A model generated the notes under the pieces. It was not told the DNA's origin and ran no database searches. It saw nothing but the letters and a program-made list of their open reading frames with translations. From NCBI GenBank assembly GCA_964592475.1, contig CAZQEZ010000142.1:1-10129 (forward strand): DNA of 10,129 nt, written 5' to 3'. The position numbers and the translations under genes are program-made. This document shows positions 1-6,317 of the stretch, piece after piece (positions within the stretch are counted from its first letter, which is position 1; each line of letters opens with the position of its first letter). Source of the stretch: CAZQEZ01 sp964592475. GTDB taxonomy: Bacteria; Bacteroidota; Bacteroidia; Cytophagales; Cyclobacteriaceae.

Positions 1-108
1 TGACCATTGATTTCGACCCTTCGGGTCTTCATATGTCTTAGGTTGACGGCTATGGGAGCAAGGGGGTGGTGAAATAGCAGAAATCTCAGCTTTAAACCAA
101 CTAAACAT
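1..108 (-). other. Doubtful partial open frame running off the left edge
   Basis: An ATG at 108 (minus strand) opens 36 codons with no stop up to base 1, giving a peptide that starts MFSWFKAEISAISPPP. The frame has no visible ribosome binding site, resembles no family I recognise, and its proline- and cysteine-containing composition is not typical of the neighbouring genes. The same DNA has short open stretches on the plus strand too. The higher GC content makes chance openness likelier. It may be the edge of a dispersed repeat or non-coding element rather than a gene. It is listed so that it can be checked against sequence to the left. Confidence 0.12.
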
Positions 109-115
109 TTAATTG

Positions 116-124
116 TGTGGATAA
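116..124 (-). promoter_or_regulatory. DnaA box (perfect consensus, minus orientation)
   Basis: The plus strand reads TGTGGATAA, the exact reverse complement of the high-affinity DnaA box TTATCCACA. It is the inner part of the left arm of the 14-base inverted repeat. DnaA binds this 9-mer as initiator and as a transcription regulator. Function here is inferred from the perfect match and from its partner at 165-173. Confidence 0.65.
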
Positions 125-134
125 AAATCATTAA

Positions 135-155
135 AATAAACAATAAACAATAAGC
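135..155 (+). repeat. Three tandem 7-base units (AATAAAC, AATAAAC, AATAAGC)
   Basis: Three contiguous heptamers, the first two identical and the third with one A-to-G change, sit almost exactly in the middle of the spacer between the two DnaA boxes: 10 bases from the left arm and 9 from the right arm. AT-rich tandem units next to DnaA boxes resemble the arrangement of replication-origin unwinding elements or iterons, but three short low-complexity units could also arise by chance in A-rich DNA. Confidence 0.55.
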
Positions 156-164
156 AAAATTCAA

Positions 165-173
165 TTATCCACA
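165..173 (+). promoter_or_regulatory. DnaA box (perfect consensus, plus orientation)
   Basis: TTATCCACA matches the consensus DnaA box at all nine positions and starts 49 bases from the start of the inverted partner box at 116-124. Both boxes continue with the same outer CAATT extension, which makes the pair a perfect inverted repeat. Confidence 0.65.
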
Positions 174-319
174 CAATTGCTCATAGAACCTAAATTTATT
201 TCTATTCAATAATTGCATATATAAATTTTTCTAAATTAAAAGTTGCTACAAATATCCTTAACATCCACTAATCGACTGATAAATACCACTTTTTAATAGG
301 CTGACAATTAATTTATTGT

Positions 320-327
320 TAATTTTG
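320..327 (+). promoter_or_regulatory. Candidate gyrB promoter, -7 element TAATTTTG
   Basis: TAATTTTG fits the Bacteroidota primary sigma factor -7 consensus TAnnTTTG at every fixed position and lies 19 bases before the gyrB ATG, which would give a short leader of roughly a dozen bases. No clean TTTG-type -33 element is visible at the usual distance. A CTGACA (301-306) resembles a sigma-70 -35 box but is poorly spaced. In DNA this AT-rich the 8-mer is only moderately significant. Confidence 0.45.
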
Positions 328-346
328 CAGTTGTTTTTAAGAAGAT

Positions 347-2305
347 ATGAGCGAAAATATTAATATAAATAGAGGAAATTATTCTGCTGACAATATTCAA
401 GTTTTAGAAGGACTGGAAGCAGTAAGAAAAAGGCCTGCCATGTACATTGGAGACGTAAGCATTAAAGGTTTACATCATTTGTTATGGGAGGTAGTAGATA
501 ACTCGATAGACGAGGCGCTAGCCGGTCATTGTTCTGAGATCAGGGTAAAGATTGAAGAAGATAATTCAATAACGGTGTCAGATAATGGACGAGGTATACC
601 GGTAGAATTGCACACTAAAGAGAAAAGATCCGCGCTAGAGGTAGTAATGACCGTGCTACATGCCGGTGGAAAGTTTGACAAAGACACATACAAAGTTTCG
701 GGTGGATTACATGGTGTAGGAATATCTTGTGTAAATGCCTTGTCTGATCACTTAAAGGCTACTGTTTATCGTGATGGGCACGTCTATCAACAGGAGTATA
801 AGCGGGGAGAACCTCAATATCCGGTAAAAGTAATCGGTGACTCAGAACTAACGGGTACCGAAATATATTTCAAACCAGATCTTTCCATATTTATTGCTCA
901 CGAATATAATTATGAAACTGTAGCCACTCGCTTAAGAGAACTAGCTTATCTTAACGCGGGAATTCGCATAATTTTGATTGATGAAAGAGAGAAAGACGAG
1001 AATGGTGTAGTTAAAGAAGTAGAGTTTTTCTCAGAAGGTGGTCTTAAAGAGTTTGTTGAATACCTTGATTCCACTCGAGATAGCTTAATTCCTGAACCTA
1101 TTTATATCGATGGGGAAAAAGCCAACGTACCAGTGCAGGTAGCCATAAGCTATAATAACTCTTACACGGAAAATGTAATTTCTTATGTAAATAATATAAA
1201 TACTATTGAAGGTGGTACGCATGTAAGTGGTTTTAGAAGAGCTATAACTCGCACTTTAAAAGCTTATGCCGATAAATCTGGCTTGCTAGATAAAGTCAAA
1301 TTTGAAATAAGTGGTGACGATTTTCGAGAAGGTCTAACTGCTGTTATTTCTGTAAAAGTAGCCGAACCTCAATTTGAAGGACAAACCAAAACCAAGCTTG
1401 GAAATGGTGACGTAATGGGCGCTGTAGACGGTGTGCTTAGTGAAGCATTGCAATATTACCTGGAAGAAAACCCTAAAGAGGCAAAACAAATAGTATCTAA
1501 AGTAGTACTGGCTGCACAGGCACGACATGCTGCACGCAAGGCACGTGAAATGGTGCAGCGTAAAAATGTGCTCACCGGTACCGGACTTCCCGGTAAACTA
1601 GCCGATTGTTCTGACAAAGATCCAAGTGCTTGTGAACTTTACCTGGTGGAGGGAGATTCTGCTGGTGGATCAGCCAAACAAGGACGTCATCGTCAATTTC
1701 AGGCGATTTTACCGCTTAGGGGTAAAATATTGAACGTGGAAAAGGCACAAGAGCACAAAATCTATGACAATGACGAAATTAAAAATATTATTACTGCTTT
1801 AGGTGTAAGCTTTGGAACTCCTGATGATGAAAAAGCTTTGAATATGGAAAAACTACGCTACCATAAAATTATCATCATGACTGATGCTGATGTAGATGGA
1901 AGCCATATTAGAACTTTAATTCTTACCTTCTTTTTTCGGTATATGCGTACTTTGATTGAGAAAGGGTACCTGTTCATTGCTTTGCCTCCGCTTTATCTGT
2001 TGCGTAAAGGCAAAGATGAAAGATACTGCTGGACTGAAGAAGAACGAGTTGCATTGATAAAGGATATGGCTAAAGATTCTAAAGAAGAATCGGTTGCCGT
2101 ACAGCGCTATAAAGGTTTAGGAGAAATGAATCCTGAGCAATTATGGACAACTACCATGAATCCGGAGACGCGTTCTTTAAAATTAGTAACCATTGAATCA
2201 GCTGCTGCGGCAGATCATCTTTTTTCAATGCTCATGGGCGATGAAGTTGCTCCTCGTAGAGAATTTATAGAGAAAAACGCAAAATATGCCAATGTAGATG
2301 TTTAG
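347..2305 (+). CDS. gyrB: DNA gyrase subunit B
   Basis: This 652-residue protein is the ATPase/Toprim subunit of DNA gyrase, which with GyrA introduces negative supercoils in the cytoplasm. The N-terminal GHKL ATPase shows the catalytic Glu48 and Asn52 (in EVVDNSIDEA), DNGRGIP (79-85) and the lid motif GGLHGVG (119-125). The transducer domain carries QTK (346-348). The Toprim domain has EGDSAGG with Glu435 and DADVDGSH with Asp513 and Asp515, and QRYKGLGEMNPEQLW (586-600) follows. Arg142 lies where E. coli Arg136, the aminocoumarin-contact residue, is found, and Arg458 replaces E. coli Lys447. The length, about 150 residues shorter than E. coli GyrB, is normal for enzymes without the extra C-terminal insert. 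The C-terminal RREFIEKNA motif favours GyrB over ParE. The ATG at 347 has only a weak AAGAAG before it, as is usual in this phylum. A terminator follows the gene. Confidence 0.97.
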   Translation: MSENININRGNYSADNIQVLEGLEAVRKRPAMYIGDVSIKGLHHLLWEVVDNSIDEALAGHCSEIRVKIEEDNSITVSDNGRGIPVELHTKEKRSALEVVMTVLHAGGKFDKDTYKVSGGLHGVGISCVNALSDHLKATVYRDGHVYQQEYKRGEPQYPVKVIGDSELTGTEIYFKPDLSIFIAHEYNYETVATRLRELAYLNAGIRIILIDEREKDENGVVKEVEFFSEGGLKEFVEYLDSTRDSLIPEPIYIDGEKANVPVQVAISYNNSYTENVISYVNNINTIEGGTHVSGFRRAITRTLKAYADKSGLLDKVKFEISGDDFREGLTAVISVKVAEPQFEGQTKTKLGNGDVMGAVDGVLSEALQYYLEENPKEAKQIVSKVVLAAQARHAARKAREMVQRKNVLTGTGLPGKLADCSDKDPSACELYLVEGDSAGGSAKQGRHRQFQAILPLRGKILNVEKAQEHKIYDNDEIKNIITALGVSFGTPDDEKALNMEKLRYHKIIIMTDADVDGSHIRTLILTFFFRYMRTLIEKGYLFIALPPLYLLRKGKDERYCWTEEERVALIKDMAKDSKEESVAVQRYKGLGEMNPEQLWTTTMNPETRSLKLVTIESAAAADHLFSMLMGDEVAPRREFIEKNAKYANVDV

Positions 2306-2352
2306 GTAAAAGCTTTTATTATTATCTTTTCATTTATATATTTTTAAATATT

Positions 2353-2380
2353 AAGGCTTTCTCAAAGGAAGGCCTTTTTT
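2353..2380 (+). terminator. Intrinsic terminator after gyrB
   Basis: AAGGCTTTC (2353-2361) pairs with GAAGGCCTT (2368-2376) over nine base pairs including one G-U, around a six-base loop, and runs directly into a T-tract ending at 2380. It separates gyrB from ppk1, whose ATG is only 22 bases downstream. Transcription of ppk1 therefore needs read-through or a promoter that overlaps the hairpin region. Confidence 0.85.
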
Positions 2381-2401
2381 CATTAATATAAAAATACCAC
2401 T

Positions 2402-4591
2402 ATGGCCAAAAAGATAAGTGTAGATAAAACAGTAAAAAACACAATTCGCCGGGGTAAAGGCAACGCGAAGGAAAACCAGACTGATATAAATAAATACAAC
2501 GCTATTATTTCGCAAAGCAGTTTGATTTCCAGGGACTTGAGCTGGATAAATTTTAATTATCGAGTACTGGATCAGGCAAAAAAAAATGAAAGCAACCTAT
2601 TTGACAGGCTAAAATTTTTAGCTATTACCTCCTCTAACCTTGATGAATTTTTCATGATACGAGTAGGTAGTTTGTATAATTACATTGATTATGGTAAAGA
2701 AAGAATTGACTATTCTGGCTTGCGTGAGCTTCCATTTAAAAATAAACTCTATGATGAAGCCAAACAATTCTATTCAGATCAAAATAATTTGTATCAAAAG
2801 GAATTGGTACCACTTTTTAGTAAAAACGGGTTTAGAATAATCAAAGTAAATCAACTAAACGAGTCGGAAAAAGAAGAAGTGAGGCATTATTTTAAAAAGA
2901 CGATTTTTCCGATGCTCACACCTATGGTTTACGATAATTACCACTCTTTCCCTATTTTGATGAACAGCATTTTAATTTTTGGAGTAGTCACTAAAAGTGC
3001 CGAAGACCCGGTAGATCGGAAAAAATTGAATTTCATCCAGATTCCACAAAATTTGGCACGCTTTTATGAAATTGAGCGGGAAGAGGAAATGCTTTTTGTA
3101 CCTATAGAGGACATTATAAGATCACACATAGAAAAGTTTTTCCGAAATATTAAAATTATCTCAACCGACCTTTTCAGGATTACTCGCAATGGAGATTTTA
3201 CTTTAGAAGAAAGTGACGATATTGAAGCCAATTTTCTGGAGGAATTGAGAAGAAAATTAAAAACCAGAAAAACCGGGCGGGTGGTAAGACTGGAGATTGA
3301 AGAAGGGTATAACGACTGGATGGCTCGTATACTCAAGAGCAGGTGGGAAATAGGTAATGAAAACATATTTGCCACTCCTGCAGATTGCTTGATTGATTAT
3401 TCAAGCATGTGGCAAATTGTAAAAAACACTTGCTTTAAAGATAGACTTCCTAAACTACACCCTCCGGTGCCTCCGGTAAGCTATCCGGAAAGCGGATCTG
3501 AAGATATTTTTGAAATATTAAGTAGTAGGGATATTTTGCTTCACCATCCTTATAATACCATAGAACCGGTAATTGAATTACTGGAAAAAGCTGCTGAAGA
3601 CCCTAAAGTACTTTCAATAAAACTTACAATATATCGCTTGGCTAATGATTCACTCATTACAGCAGCTCTTTTGAAAGCTGCCGAGAATGGCAAACATGTT
3701 TCGGTACTATTTGAGGTAAAAGCACGTTTTGATGAAGAGAATAATTTGAAAGAAGCTAAAAAGCTTCAGCAAGCCGGTTGTTTTGTAATATATGGAATAA
3801 GTAACTTAAAAACGCACACAAAACTTCTTCTGGTAGTTAGAAAAGAAGAGGACAAAGTTACTCGATATATTCACATGTCAAGTGGAAACTATAATGAATC
3901 TACCGCACGACTTTACACAGACATCGGCATACTCACTGCCGATGAAGAATACGCCCATGATGTATCTGAGTTTTTCAATGTAATTACAGGACATTCGCAA
4001 CCAGGATCTTACGAAAATTTAATTACTGCCCCAAGAGAAATGCGCTTACAGCTAATTGATCTCATCAGGAAAGAAAAAGAAAATGCTCTCAACGGGTTGA
4101 GCAGCGGCATTGTAATTAAAGTAAATTCATTACAAGATAAAGACATGGTTAACGAGCTTTATGACGCTTCTCAATCAGGTGTGCACATAAATCTAATTGT
4201 GAGAGGAATTTGTACTATAAGACCTGGTAGGCTCGGGCTAAGTGACAACATCACGGTACGATCAATCGTGGGTGAATATCTTGAACATTCGCGTATCTAT
4301 TATTTTCATAATAATGGTGATCCAAAAGTGTATTCGGGTAGTGCAGATATGATGGTACGTAGCTTTGACAGAAGAATCGAATCTTTATTTATCGTAAAGG
4401 ATGGCTTGTTGAAGCAGCAAATGATTAATCTATTGGCGTATAATTTGAAGGATAATGTAAATGCATATGAGATGCATGAAGATGGGAGTTATAGCAGATT
4501 AGCACCCGGTGAAAATGAAACACCATTTAATATTCATAAAGAATTTTTTTATTTAGATAAAGAAACTGTAAAAAAAGCAAAACTGTTTTGA
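2402..4591 (+). CDS. ppk1: Polyphosphate kinase 1
   Basis: This 729-residue enzyme reversibly transfers the terminal phosphate of ATP to inorganic polyphosphate through a phosphohistidine intermediate, typically as a membrane-associated oligomer. The autophosphorylated histidine is His472 in NLKTHTKLLLVV and the second essential histidine is His629 in YLEHSRIYYF. Arg412 (IYRLAND), Arg442 (ARFDEENN) and Asn50 (DLSWINFNYRVL) match E. coli Arg375, Arg405 and Asn45. The C-terminal residues share one constant offset of 37 from E. coli numbering, so the extra length lies in the N-terminal half. Domain order is N domain (about 40-145), head domain (150-350), and C1 and C2 (360-715). About 35 lysine-rich residues precede the conserved part. 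No other nearby ATG competes as the start, and no ribosome binding site is obvious. The gene is co-directional with gyrB but separated from it by a terminator. Confidence 0.97.
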   Translation: MAKKISVDKTVKNTIRRGKGNAKENQTDINKYNAIISQSSLISRDLSWINFNYRVLDQAKKNESNLFDRLKFLAITSSNLDEFFMIRVGSLYNYIDYGKERIDYSGLRELPFKNKLYDEAKQFYSDQNNLYQKELVPLFSKNGFRIIKVNQLNESEKEEVRHYFKKTIFPMLTPMVYDNYHSFPILMNSILIFGVVTKSAEDPVDRKKLNFIQIPQNLARFYEIEREEEMLFVPIEDIIRSHIEKFFRNIKIISTDLFRITRNGDFTLEESDDIEANFLEELRRKLKTRKTGRVVRLEIEEGYNDWMARILKSRWEIGNENIFATPADCLIDYSSMWQIVKNTCFKDRLPKLHPPVPPVSYPESGSEDIFEILSSRDILLHHPYNTIEPVIELLEKAAEDPKVLSIKLTIYRLANDSLITAALLKAAENGKHVSVLFEVKARFDEENNLKEAKKLQQAGCFVIYGISNLKTHTKLLLVVRKEEDKVTRYIHMSSGNYNESTARLYTDIGILTADEEYAHDVSEFFNVITGHSQPGSYENLITAPREMRLQLIDLIRKEKENALNGLSSGIVIKVNSLQDKDMVNELYDASQSGVHINLIVRGICTIRPGRLGLSDNITVRSIVGEYLEHSRIYYFHNNGDPKVYSGSADMMVRSFDRRIESLFIVKDGLLKQQMINLLAYNLKDNVNAYEMHEDGSYSRLAPGENETPFNIHKEFFYLDKETVKKAKLF

Positions 4592-4623
4592 AAAAAAATA
4601 AGGACTCACATAAATGGAGCCCT
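4591..4623 (-). terminator. Intrinsic terminator for the DUF4136 lipoprotein gene
   Basis: Read on the minus strand, AGGGCTC (4623-4617) pairs with GAGTCCT (4607-4601) over seven base pairs with one G-U, followed by TATTTTTTTT (4600-4591). On the plus strand the G-U becomes an A-C mismatch and no long T-run follows, so it should work mainly for the minus-strand gene ending at 4651. The T-tract reaches the last base of the ppk1 stop codon, so the two convergent genes are tightly packed. Confidence 0.7.
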
Positions 4624-4650
4624 CATTTTATCCACGAATTCAGCTTAAAA

Positions 4651-5277
4651 TTATTTTGTGGCGTATCCTGCCGCTTTAAAGTTGTATTCTGCAAATATTC
4701 TTTCTACTGCTTGGTCAATTTTTTCTTCATCTTTATCTAAAATTGAAGCATTTTCAACTATTCCTGAAGCATAACCTTGCCAAATTAATGCTGATTTTTT
4801 AACATCCACCATCTGAATGAAAATTGAACCTTCTTCTAAATTATAGGTTCGGGCGTCACCTGGTTCTCTCACTTGAGCAGAAGGCTCAAGACCAATTGCT
4901 TCTTTTTTAATTTCGTTAGGACCCCAATAGTTTTCGTCAGCTACATTATCTACAAATCCTGTAATTTCCACAGGCTCTTCAAATACCCGGAAATTTAAAA
5001 GAAGATCAGCATCGTTTTCTTTATACGTATAGCCCAATGCCTCCATTTCCGCTTTTACTTCCTCTTTTACAGCCATCTTCATTAATTCGCTATCCCAGAA
5101 AAATATATTGTTACTCATATCTTTTACATGCGGAGCAAAAGCGAATGATTTGTAAGTGTCGAATTCAGCTATTTCAAGATTTTTATCAGTTCCAACTAAT
5201 GCGGTTTCTCTTGCACATGAAAACAATAAGGTTGTCATTATAATAAATGAAAAAAAATTTAAAAGTTTCATAATCAT
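4651..5277 (-). CDS. DUF4136-type lipoprotein
   Basis: This 208-residue predicted lipoprotein has a hydrophobic signal followed by a lipobox LLFSC with Cys21 as lipidation site, so the mature part starts CARETALVG. The body matches the DUF4136 pattern seen in many Gram-negative envelope lipoproteins: FDTYKSFAF (39-47) near the start, a helix ending in ALGYTYKENDADLLLNF (80-96), and EGSIFIQMVDVKKSALIWQG (149-168), the usual strand pair with its conserved Trp. The biochemical role of this family is unknown. The start could be either ATG at 5277 or the one at 5271 (MKLLNFF), two codons inside. Both leave the signal peptide intact. It lies 87 bases downstream of the response-regulator gene on the same strand with no clear terminator between them, so co-transcription is possible. 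Confidence 0.85.
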   Translation of the reverse strand: MIMKLLNFFSFIIMTTLLFSCARETALVGTDKNLEIAEFDTYKSFAFAPHVKDMSNNIFFWDSELMKMAVKEEVKAEMEALGYTYKENDADLLLNFRVFEEPVEITGFVDNVADENYWGPNEIKKEAIGLEPSAQVREPGDARTYNLEEGSIFIQMVDVKKSALIWQGYASGIVENASILDKDEEKIDQAVERIFAEYNFKAAGYATK

Positions 5278-5364
5278 TTAATTTTAGTTTAAAAAAATAT
5301 CTTTTTTACTTATTAAAAAGTTAAGCAGCAGATTGTTTAAAAAAACCTTAAAAACATAAAAAAT

Positions 5365-5739
5365 TTAGTGATTCACCAGAGCACGCATTTCTTCTACATT
5401 ACTTCTATTGATAGGCTTGTCGATGTAGCCCTTTACATTGCTAAATGTAGTAGCTTTTTGCTTATCTTGAGAATGAATAGATGAGGTATAGATGTAAACT
5501 GGTAAATTCCTGAGTTTTTCATTCATACTTATTTTTTCTAAAAAATGAAATCCGCCTTTTACTGGCAAAATTAAGTCCAGTAATAGGACATCAGGCAAAG
5601 GTTCAGTATTTCCTAAATAAATAAAAGCCTCTGCTATACTTTCTACCGAATCAACTTCAATTTCTTTGTCCACACTTTTTATTATTTTCTCCGCGATAAG
5701 AATATCAATTTCGGTGTCTTCAATAATAAGGATTTTCAT
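5365..5739 (-). CDS. Stand-alone response-regulator receiver protein (CheY/Rcp1-like)
   Basis: This single receiver domain of 124 residues has no output domain. It keeps the acidic pocket (Glu7, Asp8), the phospho-acceptor Asp55 in VLLLDLILPVKGG, Thr85 (IYTSS) and Lys108 in YIDKP, so it should accept phosphate from a histidine kinase in the cytoplasm and act by protein-protein contact. The LLLDLxLPxxxGFxFLE pattern and the short length recall Rcp1-type regulators that partner with phytochrome-like or hybrid kinases. The reading frame is open upstream to an ATG at 5790, but those 17 residues have no receiver-fold counterpart. The ATG at 5739 starts exactly at the first beta strand (MKILIIEDTE), so I chose it. 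No kinase gene is in the window. The terminator at 5811-5839 isolates it from the operon upstream. Confidence 0.9.
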   Translation of the reverse strand: MKILIIEDTEIDILIAEKIIKSVDKEIEVDSVESIAEAFIYLGNTEPLPDVLLLDLILPVKGGFHFLEKISMNEKLRNLPVYIYTSSIHSQDKQKATTFSNVKGYIDKPINRSNVEEMRALVNH

Positions 5740-5810
5740 GGGCTGATTATTAATATATTTATATATAATTAAAAGGCATTTTGGCAACATAGCATTGATA
5801 GAAATTGATT

Positions 5811-5839
5811 AAAAAAAGACAGAATTATATTCTGCCTTT
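5811..5839 (-). terminator. Strong intrinsic terminator closing the ABC/lipoprotein/secreted-protein operon
   Basis: On the minus strand AAAGGCAGAAT (5839-5829) pairs with ATTCTGTCTTT (5825-5815) over eleven pairs including one G-U, around a three-base loop, with a T-run to 5811. A further pair of 8-base arms, AATTGATT (5803-5810) and AATCAATT (5841-5848), makes the whole element an interrupted inverted repeat of 46 bases. It lies 23 bases after the stop codon of the secreted-protein gene. Confidence 0.9.
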
Positions 5840-5861
5840 AAATCAATTAAGAAATATTTTT

Positions 5862-6317
5862 TTATCGCTTAAAGCCCAACACACTTCCTCCACAGTGGTT
5901 ACTAGACCCTTCGAACGTAAAAGTAATGTAGTAAATACCTGTGGCACTGCAAGGATACTTCAAAGCTCCAAAGAACTTACCATTGGCAAAATTTGTACCC
6001 ACCATTTTTCTGTTGCTGTCATAAAGCGTTACTTTTATTCCATCTACAGAGGATGAACCGGTGCATATATTGATGTAATACTCGGTATCTTTACTAAATA
6101 CATACGAGAATTCTACTTTGTCTTTACTGCCACCCTGGCCATCTACTTTAAAGCTTTTAAGAAATGTAAAGCCGCTTTCAAGGCTGGAAAGGCATTGTTC
6201 GGTTAAGCCATCGGTATTGCATTGAGCTTGCGCTGTATTCGTTTGGGCAAGGAAGATTACTCCAGCCAAGCTTAGTATGATTACTATCTTTTTCATATTT
6301 CTATTCAATTTCTTCAT
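5862..6317 (-). CDS. Small secreted protein with five cysteines, family unknown
   Basis: This 151-residue protein has a classical signal peptide: basic start, hydrophobic IVIILSLAGVIFLA (11-24), and likely cleavage after the AQA ending at residue 31. No lipobox is present, so it should be periplasmic or released. The mature part of about 120 residues has cysteines at 33, 42, 85, 123 and 142 and is predicted to be mostly beta strand, with aromatic-rich stretches such as GIYYITFTFEG. The alternating pattern with VTLYDSNRKMVG and a late GIYYI strand resembles the beta-sandwich of PPC-type domains; this is only a fold-level guess. Its ATG directly follows the stop codon of the lipoprotein gene (TAA-ATG), suggesting translational coupling. 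A second start, MKKIVII at 6296, would shorten only the signal peptide. A strong terminator follows. Confidence 0.8.
   Translation of the reverse strand: MKKLNRNMKKIVIILSLAGVIFLAQTNTAQAQCNTDGLTEQCLSSLESGFTFLKSFKVDGQGGSKDKVEFSYVFSKDTEYYINICTGSSSVDGIKVTLYDSNRKMVGTNFANGKFFGALKYPCSATGIYYITFTFEGSSNHCGGSVLGFKR

Larger units (their letters stand above)
111..178. repeat. Perfect 14-base inverted repeat containing DnaA boxes
   Basis: The left arm AATTGTGTGGATAA (111-124) and right arm TTATCCACACAATT (165-178) are exact reverse complements, separated by a 40-base A-rich spacer. Each arm contains a consensus 9-base DnaA box, so the boxes face each other. With such a long spacer and no following T-run this is unlikely to be a transcription terminator. 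Its position 5' of gyrB suggests DnaA binding for initiation or for control of gyrB; which of these is not decided by the sequence. Confidence 0.85.
1..346. other. Non-coding leader upstream of gyrB
   Basis: No convincing gene lies in this stretch. Bases 1-100 are clearly richer in G and C than the rest and contain a small hairpin (GACCC/GGGTC, 15-27, three-base loop) with no T-run, so it is not a classical terminator. Bases 105-346 are strongly AT-rich. They hold the inverted pair of DnaA boxes (111-178), a tandem heptamer between them (135-155) and a candidate gyrB promoter (320-327). The only open frame of note is a doubtful minus-strand one, 1-108, listed separately. The AT-rich flank next to paired DnaA boxes would fit either an origin-like or a DnaA-regulated region. 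That reading is inference. Confidence 0.7.

Noticed and set aside
15..27. GACCC/GGGTC hairpin as a terminator for a gene to the left
   Set aside because: Stem of only five pairs and no T-run on either side; not enough to call a terminator.
1334..1528. Minus-strand open frame of 64 codons inside gyrB
   Set aside because: Lies wholly opposite conserved GyrB coding sequence, with no recognisable protein features; a shadow of the real gene.
2307..2318. Perfect palindrome TAAAAGCTTTTA just after the gyrB stop
   Set aside because: A 12-base AT-rich palindrome without loop or T-run; no known operator fits and chance occurrence is likely.
3064..3375. Minus-strand open frame of 103 codons inside ppk1
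   Set aside because: Serine- and leucine-rich translation typical of the reverse complement of a Glu/Lys/Arg-rich coding strand; ppk1 is certain here.
4628..4636. TTATCCACG, an 8-of-9 match to a DnaA box in the ppk1/DUF4136 convergent gap
   Set aside because: Single, imperfect and with no partner box or AT-rich repeat nearby; a near match of this kind is expected by chance in several kilobases.
5740..5790. Seventeen-codon N-terminal extension of the receiver gene, starting at the ATG at 5790
   Set aside because: Receiver domains begin at the MKILIIEDTE strand; the extension has no counterpart and covers AT-rich DNA likely to be promoter or leader.
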